In this document: positions 26,011 through 34,281 of the stretch, in pieces
How positions within the stretch are numbered: the stretch's first letter is position 1
How the letters are laid out: each line of letters starts with the position of its first letter
Origin: Acidobacteriaceae bacterium KBS 89
GTDB taxonomy: Bacteria > Acidobacteriota > Terriglobia > Terriglobales > Acidobacteriaceae
DNA length: 64,000 nucleotides
Direction of reading: 5' to 3'
Assembly (NCBI GenBank): GCA_000381605.1
Contig: KB906760.1
Span: 310,001 to 374,000 of the forward strand
Translations under genes and position numbers: made by a program
Notes under the pieces: generated by a model
Database searches by the model: none
Told to the model about the DNA's origin: nothing
The model's input: the letters and a program-made list of their open reading frames with translations, nothing else

Positions 26011-27223
26011 AGTGGATCACGTACTTGTCTAAATACGCATGCAGCAGACCGCGGTGTGTCGCTCGATATGCCGCGTAGTCCTGCACGATTCCCTGGTCCG
26101 CAGCATTCAACAGAATCCAGCACTCCAACATCCCGTCTTTTTCGAGCGCGAGCAGTGATTTCAGTGTCGGGTCCAGCTTGTCTTCCGGAATATTCTGTTC
26201 CTTCACCACCGCGATAACGGATTGCAAGCCCTCTGCCTCTTCTGCCAGCGAATGGCGGTACACCGGCTCATTCGGATAGTGCTTCTTGAACTCCGTGCTT
26301 CGCCACATCATCGGCTGTGTCGAATAGAGCAACCACACCCCCGACGTTGGACTCCCCATCGTAGAGGCGTCGAGTGTGACATTCACATTTCCCTTCGCAT
26401 CCGCCACAGCTTGTTTCGGCAGCGTAATCGGGGGGCTCGCCAGCTGCGCATGGGATGCGTTCGCCCATTGCTGCAGTCCCTCCCACGATGGCTTCGTGTA
26501 AGGCTCGGCGATCACGGCATCGACAAATTTGCTTTGTGCCGCCTTCTGTTTCCCACTGTGCACCAGCGTATCGCCCCAGTAACGATAAGCAGTTTCGCGA
26601 TCGGGATTGATCGCAATCGCCTTCGCAAACCATCCGCAGGCCTCGTCATAGTTCTTTCTCTTGAACTCTGTATTTCCGGCAAACAGCGCTGCCTCGTATA
26701 ACTTTGGGTCGGCCTCCAACGCTTTTTTGTAAAGCTCGAGTGCCTTCTTCAGCTTGCCGTTCGAAAACGCCTTCTCTCCCTTCAACATCAACTCGGCTCC
26801 GGGAGACTTCTGAATGCCTGCGGCCCCGGCAAAGGGAGTCGAAAGCCTCTCCAGCATGATTTGAAGAAGGTCGCTGTTATCTCCTGCTGCTTTTGCCTCC
26901 AGCAGCAGCTTCTTTGCCCGCTCCCGCGTTAGCGTCGCGTCGGACGGCGCCTCTGTGCTCATCTTCGCCAGCAGGCACATCGCGAGACGTTCTCGGAAGA
27001 CATTGCTCTCCGGCCGTTGCTGGTGCAGATCTTCAAATAGGGGAAGCGCCGCCAGATAATTCTGTTGTTGGTAGAGTGCCTCGGCCTGCATGCCCTCTTT
27101 TTGCACCTCGGCGTCGTTCTTTGTCGCCCCCGGTACCGCCGGCGTCTGTGCAAAAAGGACAACTCCCGTAGCCGCGACCATCAGCACGCCCAACCTCAAT
27201 CCCCGACTCAAGCCCAGCCTCAT
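25994..27223 (-). CDS. Secreted TPR-repeat protein
   Basis: The protein has 409 residues; the ATG at 27223 follows AAGGAGAG. The signal peptide is MRLGLSRGLRLGVLMVAATG with cleavage near LFAQ. At least four TPR units are visible: AEALYQQQNYLAALPLFEDL, GEKAFSNGKLKKALELYKKA, AGNTEFKRKNYDEACGWFAK and RYWGDTLVHSGKQKAAQSKF. The C-terminal region (about 255-409) is not TPR and unassigned. It is likely a periplasmic or outer-membrane scaffold. The 3' end overlaps the convergent acyltransferase by 17 bp. Confidence 0.85.
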   Translation of the reverse strand: MRLGLSRGLRLGVLMVAATGVVLFAQTPAVPGATKNDAEVQKEGMQAEALYQQQNYLAALPLFEDLHQQRPESNVFRERLAMCLLAKMSTEAPSDATLTRERAKKLLLEAKAAGDNSDLLQIMLERLSTPFAGAAGIQKSPGAELMLKGEKAFSNGKLKKALELYKKALEADPKLYEAALFAGNTEFKRKNYDEACGWFAKAIAINPDRETAYRYWGDTLVHSGKQKAAQSKFVDAVIAEPYTKPSWEGLQQWANASHAQLASPPITLPKQAVADAKGNVNVTLDASTMGSPTSGVWLLYSTQPMMWRSTEFKKHYPNEPVYRHSLAEEAEGLQSVIAVVKEQNIPEDKLDPTLKSLLALEKDGMLECWILLNAADQGIVQDYAAYRATHRGLLHAYLDKYVIHFNQPS

Positions 27224-27362
27224 GTACTCTCCTTCGGTCAATTAGTTAGACACCAGCGCCGTTTTCGTTGCAAACAAATTCAGTCCGCCCCTGCATCCTC
27301 CGAACAAGCCATATCGCAACCTTTACGGTTTCGTCACGCGAAATTCAGTAGACTTGAACCAT

Positions 27363-28061
27363 ATGCCGCTGAACGTCGTCGTTATCTTCTTCGAGATCGT
27401 GGTTTTGATCCTCGCCTTTAGCGTGCACGAATGCGCCCACGCCTGGACCGCCAATCGGCTCGGCGATCCCACCGCCAGGATGCTCGGTCGCGTCACCCTC
27501 AATCCCATCAAGCATCTCGACCCGGTCGGCTCTATCCTCTTTCCGCTCATCTCTCTGGTCTACGGCGGCTTCCTTGTCGGCTGGGCCAAGCCCACCCCAG
27601 TCACCGGCCGCAACTTCAAAAACTACCGCCGAGACGACATCCTCGTCACCCTCGCCGGCCCTGCCAGCAACCTGCTCTCGGCCTCCATCGCTCTCATCCT
27701 GCTCATCGTCATCAAGCACATCCTCCCAGCCGACGACAGGTCCATCATCACAGCCGTAGCCATCGCCCAGCACATCCCGGGAGTCGCCACCGAAGGCCTT
27801 CCCGCGCTCTTCCCCATCGCGCTCTTTCTCTACTTCGTCATCTTCATCAACCTGCTGCTCTTCGTCTTCAACCTCATCCCTCTACCCCCGCTCGACGGCA
27901 GCCACGTCCTCCGCCACTTCCTGCCCTACAAGGCCGCCCAGCTCTACGACCGCATGGGCATGTTCAGCCTGATCATTCTCTTCCTCGTCGGTGGCCGCTT
28001 CATCTCCGCGCTCTTCTCGCCGCTCTACAACATCTTCAACCACATCCTCTTCTCGGTATAA
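27363..28061 (+). CDS. Site-2-protease-like M50 membrane metalloprotease
   Basis: The protein has 232 residues. It has the zinc motif HECAH in the first helix region (VVLILAFSVHECAHAWTANR) and the third ligand in LIPLPPLDGSHVL, with about five transmembrane segments. The conserved LGRVTLNPIKHLDPVGSILF follows the active-site helix. Length and the absence of a PDZ domain place it with the small YwhC/Rip3-like branch of S2P peptidases, which cleave membrane substrates within the bilayer. The ATG at 27363 is chosen over a TTG at 27354. It stands alone, with the TPR gene divergent. Confidence 0.9.
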   Translation: MPLNVVVIFFEIVVLILAFSVHECAHAWTANRLGDPTARMLGRVTLNPIKHLDPVGSILFPLISLVYGGFLVGWAKPTPVTGRNFKNYRRDDILVTLAGPASNLLSASIALILLIVIKHILPADDRSIITAVAIAQHIPGVATEGLPALFPIALFLYFVIFINLLLFVFNLIPLPPLDGSHVLRHFLPYKAAQLYDRMGMFSLIILFLVGGRFISALFSPLYNIFNHILFSV

Positions 28062-28350
28062 CGCTCGGCCGTCTCGCCGTCGCTGTTTCTCGTCCTCCCC
28101 GCACGTCATTTCGACCGAAGCCGGACGCTTTTGCGAGGCGGTATCCGAGCGTTGTCACCCGCATAGGCCAAACTCGCAAAACTCAATAATTTCCTCCCGA
28201 TTCTTAGCATTTTGCTAGTCGCGCCGCTCTGTCGACTACCGCACACTATTGTTAGTCCCCCGCAGGCGCGGGCAACCCGCGACAAGCCGAATAAGACCGC
28301 GTCGAACACATTCGCCTTATACCGCACGGGTAAATAGTTGCGAGAAAGGC

Positions 28351-29214
28351 ATGTACATGCGGACCCTAAGCAATGACAGAACATTTACACAGCCAGTCGT
28401 GTGGGTAACGAGCTTCTTCATGGTCGCCTTCCACATCGGAGCGATCGTGGCTCTCTTCTTCTTCAACTGGAAAGCGTTCTTGGTTGCGATGTTCTTATGG
28501 TGGGTTGCCGGCGGCCCCGGGATCGGCATGGGATACCACCGCCTCCTCACTCATCGAGGCTACAAGACGCCCAAGTGGGTCGAATATGTCCTCACCATTT
28601 GCGGCACACTCGCGCTCGAAGGAGGCCCCATCTTCTTCGTCGCCATCCATCGCATGCATCACCAGAACACCGACAAAGAAGGCGATCCGCATTCTCCGCA
28701 AGACGGCGGCCTATGGTCCCATGTCGGCTGGATCCTCACCGGCCAGAGCATTCACAACGACTCGGCCATCCTCCTCCCTTACGTCCCCGACCTTCGAAAA
28801 GACAAATTCCATGTCTGGCTTAGCCGATGGCACTGGATTCCCATGACCGTCCTCGGAGGAGTCCTTCTCGTGCTCGGCGGATGGTCCGTCTTCCTTTGGG
28901 GCATCTTCTTCCGGACGGTCTTGAATCTTCACTCCACCTGGCTGGTTAACTCCGCCACCCACATGTGGGGCTCGCGGCGATATCAGACCGCAGACACCTC
29001 CCGAAACAGCTTCTGGGTTGCACTCCTCACCTTCGGAGAAGGATGGCACAACAACCATCACGCCCATCCTCAGTCCTCCCGCCACGGTTTGGCCTGGTAT
29101 GAGTTCGACCCCAACTGGTACGGCATCTGCGCACTCCGGACCATGGGCCTTGCATGGGACGTAAAAGCCCGAAAGCTCGAAACCACCGTCTCCGCGAGTC
29201 TCCAGGCCAGGTAG
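28351..29214 (+). CDS. Acyl-CoA/acyl-lipid fatty acid desaturase
   Basis: The protein has 287 residues; the ATG at 28351 has AAAGG upstream, and another ATG lies two codons later. Three His boxes of membrane delta-9 desaturases are intact: HRLLTH, HRMHH and HNNHH. Four hydrophobic helices flank them (WVTSFFMVAFHIGAIVALFF at the start). The di-iron enzyme inserts a cis double bond into fatty acyl chains at the membrane. The preceding 289-bp gap contains CATTTCGACCGAAGCCGG-like sequence that may be a dispersed repeat, and no gene. Confidence 0.92.
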   Translation: MYMRTLSNDRTFTQPVVWVTSFFMVAFHIGAIVALFFFNWKAFLVAMFLWWVAGGPGIGMGYHRLLTHRGYKTPKWVEYVLTICGTLALEGGPIFFVAIHRMHHQNTDKEGDPHSPQDGGLWSHVGWILTGQSIHNDSAILLPYVPDLRKDKFHVWLSRWHWIPMTVLGGVLLVLGGWSVFLWGIFFRTVLNLHSTWLVNSATHMWGSRRYQTADTSRNSFWVALLTFGEGWHNNHHAHPQSSRHGLAWYEFDPNWYGICALRTMGLAWDVKARKLETTVSASLQAR

Positions 29215-29288
29215 CTACCGAACGCCAGACTCTCCAGGCAGGAGATGCCGGTTCGACACTTCAGCGAGGCGCCGCACCCGCCGCGACT

Positions 29289-30077
29289 CTACTGCTTCGT
29301 AGCAACGAAGGCACTCGACCTGTTCTGCAGCTTGTCATCAAAGTGGCCCTTTGCCGTCTTCCCGTTCTCCGCGACCGTCATCGTAAAGACGCCGATCACC
29401 TTGCCGTTGCGTTTATCGGTCTCCTGCAGCGTGTCCTTGCCCAGCATCTTCACCGACACGCTCGTGACGCCCGGATCTCCCGACATCGGCGCGTCCGGGC
29501 CACCTAGTTTTGCGGTGTACGTCTGACCCGTCGGAGCCACCATCGTGATCTCCTCACCACTGACTTTGTACGCAAAAGTCGTGGCATTTTCCGACAGGCC
29601 TTGAATCCCCGTCGTCCGCCACGAACCGGAGATCGCATTCGACCCCGCCGGTCCCTTGGCCACGCGCGACGCCTGCCCTCTGCCCGTTACCGCAGCTCCG
29701 CCGTTCGTATTGCTGCTGTCAGAGAAAGAGAAATGCAGGATATCGCCGTCAACCGTCGACGTCGAGGTCGCCACCACGTGGCCGTCTTTCTTGTCCGTCT
29801 CGTCGATCGTGTGGTCGTTCACCACCTTGATCGCGACGGTGTCATAGTACGGATGTCCCTTGACCGCGTGGTCTTTACCATCCGCGTCGATCGTGTAAGG
29901 GGGAACGCATGTCTTGCACGTATACAGACCGTTCTGCAGCAGGAACTCATCCGGCTTCTTGGGAAAATCGACCTTGCTCATGTCGATCTTCCATGTGCCG
30001 TTAAAAACGCTTTGCGCTGCCGCTAGCGTGGGAACCAACAGGGCCGAGAGCATGACAACGAGCGAGAGCCGTTTCAT
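29289..30077 (-). CDS. Secreted beta-rich protein of unknown function
   Basis: The protein has 262 residues with a signal peptide (MKRLSLVVMLSALLVPTLAA, cleaved after AAAQ). The mature N-terminus FNGTWKIDMSKVDFPKKPDE opens a sequence with a CKTC motif and regular beta strands. Two half-domains look internally similar: GTWKIDMSK...IDETDKKDGHVV and GSWRTTG...LQETDKRNGKVI. The TDKxxGKV motif occurs twice, suggesting a duplicated lipocalin-like barrel. The function is unknown. GGAGA stands upstream of the start. Confidence 0.78.
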   Translation of the reverse strand: MKRLSLVVMLSALLVPTLAAAQSVFNGTWKIDMSKVDFPKKPDEFLLQNGLYTCKTCVPPYTIDADGKDHAVKGHPYYDTVAIKVVNDHTIDETDKKDGHVVATSTSTVDGDILHFSFSDSSNTNGGAAVTGRGQASRVAKGPAGSNAISGSWRTTGIQGLSENATTFAYKVSGEEITMVAPTGQTYTAKLGGPDAPMSGDPGVTSVSVKMLGKDTLQETDKRNGKVIGVFTMTVAENGKTAKGHFDDKLQNRSSAFVATKQ

Positions 30078-30197
30078 AGCAAATCTCCTTTGGTTTGAAC
30101 TGAGGGCGCGCCAACTATAGCAGAATTCCGTATGACAAGTGACAATCGGAGCGCTTGAACGCTCGGTCGTCTTTTTGGGACCTCGGAATTTCCCGGG

Positions 30198-30749
30198 TTA
30201 TTTGAATTCCGTCCCATATTTATGAGCGATCTCACGGATCTGTTCCGGAGTCAGCTGCTTTGCCGGTACACCGGGCGGATTGCAGGTCTCACGGAAAAAG
30301 CCATCCAGACCGGCAGGCGACATGATCCACAGCAGGAGCAGCTTGTGATCGGGATTCGCAAATCCATGCCAGGAGTTCTTGGGTATGAAGATAGTTCCGC
30401 CCTCCTCGAAAGAGTGACGCACATCGTTCAGCAGGAAAACTCCGCTGCCTTCCAGTACATAGAAGGCTTCGTCCATATGCAGGTGTCGGTGGACCGGAAT
30501 GCCTGCACCCACCATCACTTCCTGGGTCCCAAGGGCGAGGTTGTCGGAGCCCGTGGCGGAGCCGGCCTTGATAAATATCTGGCCATGGTCGCGAAAATGA
30601 ATCAGATGTTCGCCTCCGGTAGGACCAAGCACATATCCCTGTGACGCAGCGGCCTGAACCTGGGTCATGCCCTGCGTCAATGCGTGGCTGATGCCGAGGC
30701 CCCCCAGGCCGAACAGGAAGTTTCGGCGTTCTGTATCGATCGAGATCAT
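30198..30749 (-). CDS. Cupin-domain protein with twin-arginine-like leader
   Basis: The protein has 183 residues. The N-terminus ERRNFLFGLGGLGISHALT fits a Tat export signal (RRxFLxG). The cupin core spans about residues 60-150, with metal-ligand motif PVHRHLHMDEAFYVLEGSG and a second motif PKNSWHGFANPD. A C-terminal helix (KQLTPEQIREIAHKYG) closes it. It is a probable metal-binding cupin acting in the periplasm; the substrate is unknown. Many relatives are annotated as quercetin dioxygenase-like, but that is not supported here. Confidence 0.82.
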   Translation of the reverse strand: MISIDTERRNFLFGLGGLGISHALTQGMTQVQAAASQGYVLGPTGGEHLIHFRDHGQIFIKAGSATGSDNLALGTQEVMVGAGIPVHRHLHMDEAFYVLEGSGVFLLNDVRHSFEEGGTIFIPKNSWHGFANPDHKLLLLWIMSPAGLDGFFRETCNPPGVPAKQLTPEQIREIAHKYGTEFK

Positions 30750-31242
30750 GACAATCCCCTCCGTAGTTTTAGAGACCCACTGTTTTCAATCGCAAAGATA
30801 ACCGGGGCAGCGCGAAGCTTAGTGATGGGAGGATATCTCGCTGAATCGAGAACCCGAGCCTCAAACGACAAGCCAACGCATTTTTTTTCGCCATTTTCTG
30901 CCCAAAAATGGCATGTCAAGTCCCCTGACCACCTAACCATCGACGAATCAACAACCTCCACGTGGCGTATTAGTTTCGCTCAACCCGCTATACTGGATAT
31001 AGAGATCAAAACAAGCAAGCCCCGGCCAGCATCCGGGGCTAACTCCTTTAGAAAGAGTATTTTGGACGTAACCCCTTTGTTCTGTCTATTTTGCAGGCCA
31101 TGACACGGTGTAAACCATTGATTATAAGGAATTTACGCGCAGGTAATATGGGGGGGGGTACCCCTCCCGGAAAGCATGAAGCAAGACAAACTCCCCACAG
31201 CCTCCATCTCCCACGAATCATTTACCCTTGCACTTGATCGCA
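30750..31242. promoter_or_regulatory. 493-bp gap upstream of trpS with hairpin and G-run
   Basis: No gene is seen. A TATACT at 30989-30994 could be a -10 element (the -35 is poor). Just downstream is an 8-bp perfect hairpin, AGCCCCGG / CCGGGGCT (31018-31025 and 31033-31040, 7-nt loop), without a T-run on the plus strand. On the minus strand it is followed by TTGCTTGTTTTG, so it could also terminate minus-strand transcription. At 31150-31168 nine G residues run into TACCCCTCCC, a GC-only palindrome core GGGGTACCCC. The trpS leader may contain an attenuator-like structure, but no Trp leader peptide is evident. Confidence 0.5.
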
Positions 31243-32343
31243 ATGACTGAAAACACCTCCATAACCTCTCGCCCCCGCGTTCTCTCGGGAATGCGCCCGA
31301 CCGGACGCCTCCACCTCGGCAACTACATGGGCGCGCTCTACAACTGGGTCCAGCTTCAGGACACCTACGACTGCTTCTTCTTCATCGCCGACCTCCACGC
31401 CCTCACCACCGACTACGCCGATCCATCGACCCTCCGCCAGAACATCCGCGACGTCGCCCTCGACTTCCTCTCCGCCGGTCTCGACCCCGAGCGCTCGACC
31501 ATCTTCATCCAGTCCCACGTCCCCCAGCACGCCGAGCTGCACACCCTCTTCAGCATGTTCACCCCGCTCCCCTGGCTCGAGCGCGTCCCCACCTACAAAG
31601 ACCAGCAGGAGCAGCTCCGCGAGAAGGACCTGAACACCTACGGCTTCCTCGGCTATCCACTCCTCCAGTCCGCCGACATCCTCCTCTATCAGCCGGACTT
31701 CGTCCCCGTCGGCCACGACCAGATCGCCCACGTTGAGCTCACCCGCGAGGTAGCCCGCCGCTTCAACTCCCTCTACTGCTCTCAGCCCACGCCAGCCATC
31801 GAGAAGGCCCGCGCAGACCACTCCGACAAGGAGATCATCGCCGCCGAAGTCGCCGCCAACAACGTCACTAACGGCATTCTCCCCGAGCCCAAAGTTCTCC
31901 TCACGCCATCGCCCAAGCTCCCCGGACTCGACGGCCGCAAGATGTCCAAGAGCTACAACAACACGCTGATGCTCTCCGAGCCCGAAGCCGACGTCCGCGC
32001 CAAGCTCAAGACCATGGTTACCGACCCGGCACGCATTCGCCGCACCGATCCCGGTAACCCCGACATCTGCCCAGTCTTCGACCTCCACAAGGTCTTCTCC
32101 AGCGAGGAGAAGCAAGCTGAGGTGCGCCAGGGCTGCACGACCGCTGGCATCGGCTGCATCCAGTGCAAAGGCTGGGTCGCTGACGCCATCGTCAGCGTCA
32201 TCACCCCGATTCAGGAGCGCCGTCGCATCCTCGAAGCCGACCCGGACAACGTCGACGCCATCTTATGGGATGGGTCTGCCCGCGCCCGCCGACGCGCCAT
32301 CCAGACCCTCCAGCACGTTCGCCAGGCGATGGGCCTCGAGTAA
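31243..32343 (+). CDS. trpS: Tryptophanyl-tRNA synthetase
   Basis: The protein has 366 residues from the ATG at 31243; an upstream in-frame TTG at 31228 is less likely. Class-I motifs are SGMRPTGRLHLGNYMGAL (HLGN = HIGH) and GRKMSKSYNNTL. The Trp pocket region is present in GYPLLQSADILLYQPDFVPV with GHDQIAHVELTREVARRFN. The C-terminal part has a short Cys pair (GCTTAGIGCIQCKGW) seen in the longer bacterial TrpRS branch, which is about 30 residues longer than the B. stearothermophilus type. It charges tRNA-Trp. scpA starts 32 bp downstream. Confidence 0.95.
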   Translation: MTENTSITSRPRVLSGMRPTGRLHLGNYMGALYNWVQLQDTYDCFFFIADLHALTTDYADPSTLRQNIRDVALDFLSAGLDPERSTIFIQSHVPQHAELHTLFSMFTPLPWLERVPTYKDQQEQLREKDLNTYGFLGYPLLQSADILLYQPDFVPVGHDQIAHVELTREVARRFNSLYCSQPTPAIEKARADHSDKEIIAAEVAANNVTNGILPEPKVLLTPSPKLPGLDGRKMSKSYNNTLMLSEPEADVRAKLKTMVTDPARIRRTDPGNPDICPVFDLHKVFSSEEKQAEVRQGCTTAGIGCIQCKGWVADAIVSVITPIQERRRILEADPDNVDAILWDGSARARRRAIQTLQHVRQAMGLE

Positions 32344-32375
32344 AGAGAAACGAACCAAGGATCTTGAGTAAGTAG

Positions 32376-33353
32376 ATGCCCGACGAAATCATCCATCCCG
32401 AATCCCCAACGGAAGAAGCCCATCCAGCCGAGCCGGATTCTTCCAGGGTCGAAGAGTCATCCGCGGCCCCCTTCAACCTCGAGCCGAAGCCCGTCCCGCC
32501 AGCGCCTGAATCAAAGCGCTCGCAGGACAAAGAGAAAGAAAAAGAAGAAGCTTCTCAGTCGCCATTCTCGGTCACCGTTGGGCAGGTCTACGACGGACCG
32601 CTCGACCTGCTGCTCGACCTCATCCGCAAGCAGAACATCGACATCTACGACATCCCCATCGCCCGCATCACCAGCCAGTTCCTCGAATACACGCACCACC
32701 TGAAACAGGTCGACGTCGACGCCGCCGGCGAGTTCATCTACATGGCCTCGCTGCTGATCCACATCAAGTCCAAGACCCTTCTGCCGCGTGATCCCTCCGA
32801 TGTCGCAGGCGGCGACTCCGAAGACCCGAGGCGCGAGCTGGTCGAGCGCCTGCTCGAGCACGAGCGCTTCAAGGCCGCAGCCCAGATGCTCCTCCAGAAG
32901 CAGCAGATTGAGGAGGCCACCTGGACCAATCCGGGCATGAAGAACTTCCGGCGCGACACCCTGCAGACAGGCGCCGACGAGTTGAGCCTCGATCAGGAGA
33001 TCGCCGCAGACACCGTCGATCTGGTCCGCGTCTTCCAGGACATCCTCCACCGCATGCGCGAACGCCCCGTTCTCGATGTGGATGAAGACTCAGTCACGGT
33101 CGCGCAGATGATCGACTACGTCAAACGCCGGCTGATGATGGAAGATAAGCCAGTGAGCCTCCGCCGCCTCCTGCACAACACCCATACGGAACGCGCGCTG
33201 ATCTGCATGTTCCTGGCGATGCTCGAACTGGTGAGATTACAGGCAGTACTGCTGCATCAGCCCGTAATGCAGGGCGATATCCTGATCAAGAAGACCGACG
33301 CCTTCGATCAGGTCATGGCTGACCAGACTCAAACCCGCGACGACTGGCGCTAG
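32376..33353 (+). CDS. scpA: Segregation and condensation protein A
   Basis: The protein has 325 residues. The first 63 are a charged, disordered Pro/Glu/Lys extension absent from most ScpA. The kleisin N-terminal domain follows: VYDGPLDLLLDLIRKQNIDI, PIARITSQFLEYTHHL, ASLLIHIKSKTLLPRD. A middle linker and a C-terminal winged-helix (VTVAQMIDYVKRRL ... ALICMFLAMLELVRLQAVLL) complete the family. ScpA bridges the SMC heads and works with ScpB. It is cotranscribed with trpS, but scpB lies 3.8 kb downstream, separated by three unrelated genes. Confidence 0.93.
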   Translation: MPDEIIHPESPTEEAHPAEPDSSRVEESSAAPFNLEPKPVPPAPESKRSQDKEKEKEEASQSPFSVTVGQVYDGPLDLLLDLIRKQNIDIYDIPIARITSQFLEYTHHLKQVDVDAAGEFIYMASLLIHIKSKTLLPRDPSDVAGGDSEDPRRELVERLLEHERFKAAAQMLLQKQQIEEATWTNPGMKNFRRDTLQTGADELSLDQEIAADTVDLVRVFQDILHRMRERPVLDVDEDSVTVAQMIDYVKRRLMMEDKPVSLRRLLHNTHTERALICMFLAMLELVRLQAVLLHQPVMQGDILIKKTDAFDQVMADQTQTRDDWR

Positions 33354-33356
33354 GCT

Positions 33357-34034
33357 CTACTCTGCGAGGTTGCGATACCTGTTCGTCTTGCGGCGAACCG
33401 CGACGGTAATTCCAACAAGCCCAGTAGCCACCAGCAACAGGCTGGCCGGCTCTGGAGTCGTGTCGACAGGAGCAGAATCCTGTTCAACGTAAAAATCGAG
33501 AGCCGCGAAAACAGGGGCGGAATTGCGGATCGCGACATACATCTCGTCGTCCCGCCCATCAATCCACGCGAAATCGCCAACGGAGTTCAGAAAGAGCTGA
33601 TCCGCCGAACCTCCTCCAACAAAGGAGAGGTCACTGCCAGATCCCGTATAAACGCCATTCGAATTGCCCTTCGGGTTGTAGAAAGATCCCAACGCGATCC
33701 ACTCGTTGTTGCAGACAGACTTCGACGCATTGAACCCCTCAGGCGTCGAACCGCACAAAGTTCCATTGTCGTAGTCAAGAATCGGAGGAGTTCCACCGTC
33801 GTTCGTAGCCACGCCATTGGTATAAGTCACGTAGCAGTAAGGAGAGGAACCGCATCCGCTGGTCGACCAGATGACAACCTCGCCCGCGGCGTCGATCCCA
33901 TAAATGCCATGGGAGTTGTCACTGCCAAGGTCGTACACCGAGTAGCTGTCCGCGAATGCCGGCCGGTTTGCGCCGAACAAGATGACAACCACGGCAACAC
34001 TTGCACTGCCAAGCCACTGTGCAACAAGCTTCAT
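33357..34034 (-). CDS. PEP-CTERM sorted secreted protein
   Basis: The protein has 225 residues with a signal peptide (MKLVAQWLGSASVAVVVILF, cleaved near AFA). The C-terminus is a PEP-CTERM signal: TPEPASLLLVATGLVGITVA followed by basic RRKTNRYR. The Gly/Ser/Asn-rich mature part has two Cys-containing loops (CGSSPYC, SVCNN). PEP-CTERM proteins are processed by exosortase and delivered to the surface or to exopolysaccharide. No exosortase gene is in the window. Its stop lies 3 bp from the scpA stop, convergent. Confidence 0.88.
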   Translation of the reverse strand: MKLVAQWLGSASVAVVVILFGANRPAFADSYSVYDLGSDNSHGIYGIDAAGEVVIWSTSGCGSSPYCYVTYTNGVATNDGGTPPILDYDNGTLCGSTPEGFNASKSVCNNEWIALGSFYNPKGNSNGVYTGSGSDLSFVGGGSADQLFLNSVGDFAWIDGRDDEMYVAIRNSAPVFAALDFYVEQDSAPVDTTPEPASLLLVATGLVGITVAVRRKTNRYRNLAE

Positions 34035-34281
34035 GGCAACGACCCTCGAAAGCCTGAATTATAGGGTCCAATTAGCCCCGAGAAAACGAACGATAGTTGT
34101 AGGGCTGCACGGATTTCGGGTCAGTTGTCTCTGCCCTGCAGAGACCCCAAGATGCGATGCCATCGCAACCGATCCTCAGATCAAAGGAACATCATCTTTC
34201 ATGTTCCTGTAACCTACCGTTCGCAATCCTGGCCTATCGTCAGGCTCACGCAACCATCTTGAACCTTCAGGCGACATCCAC

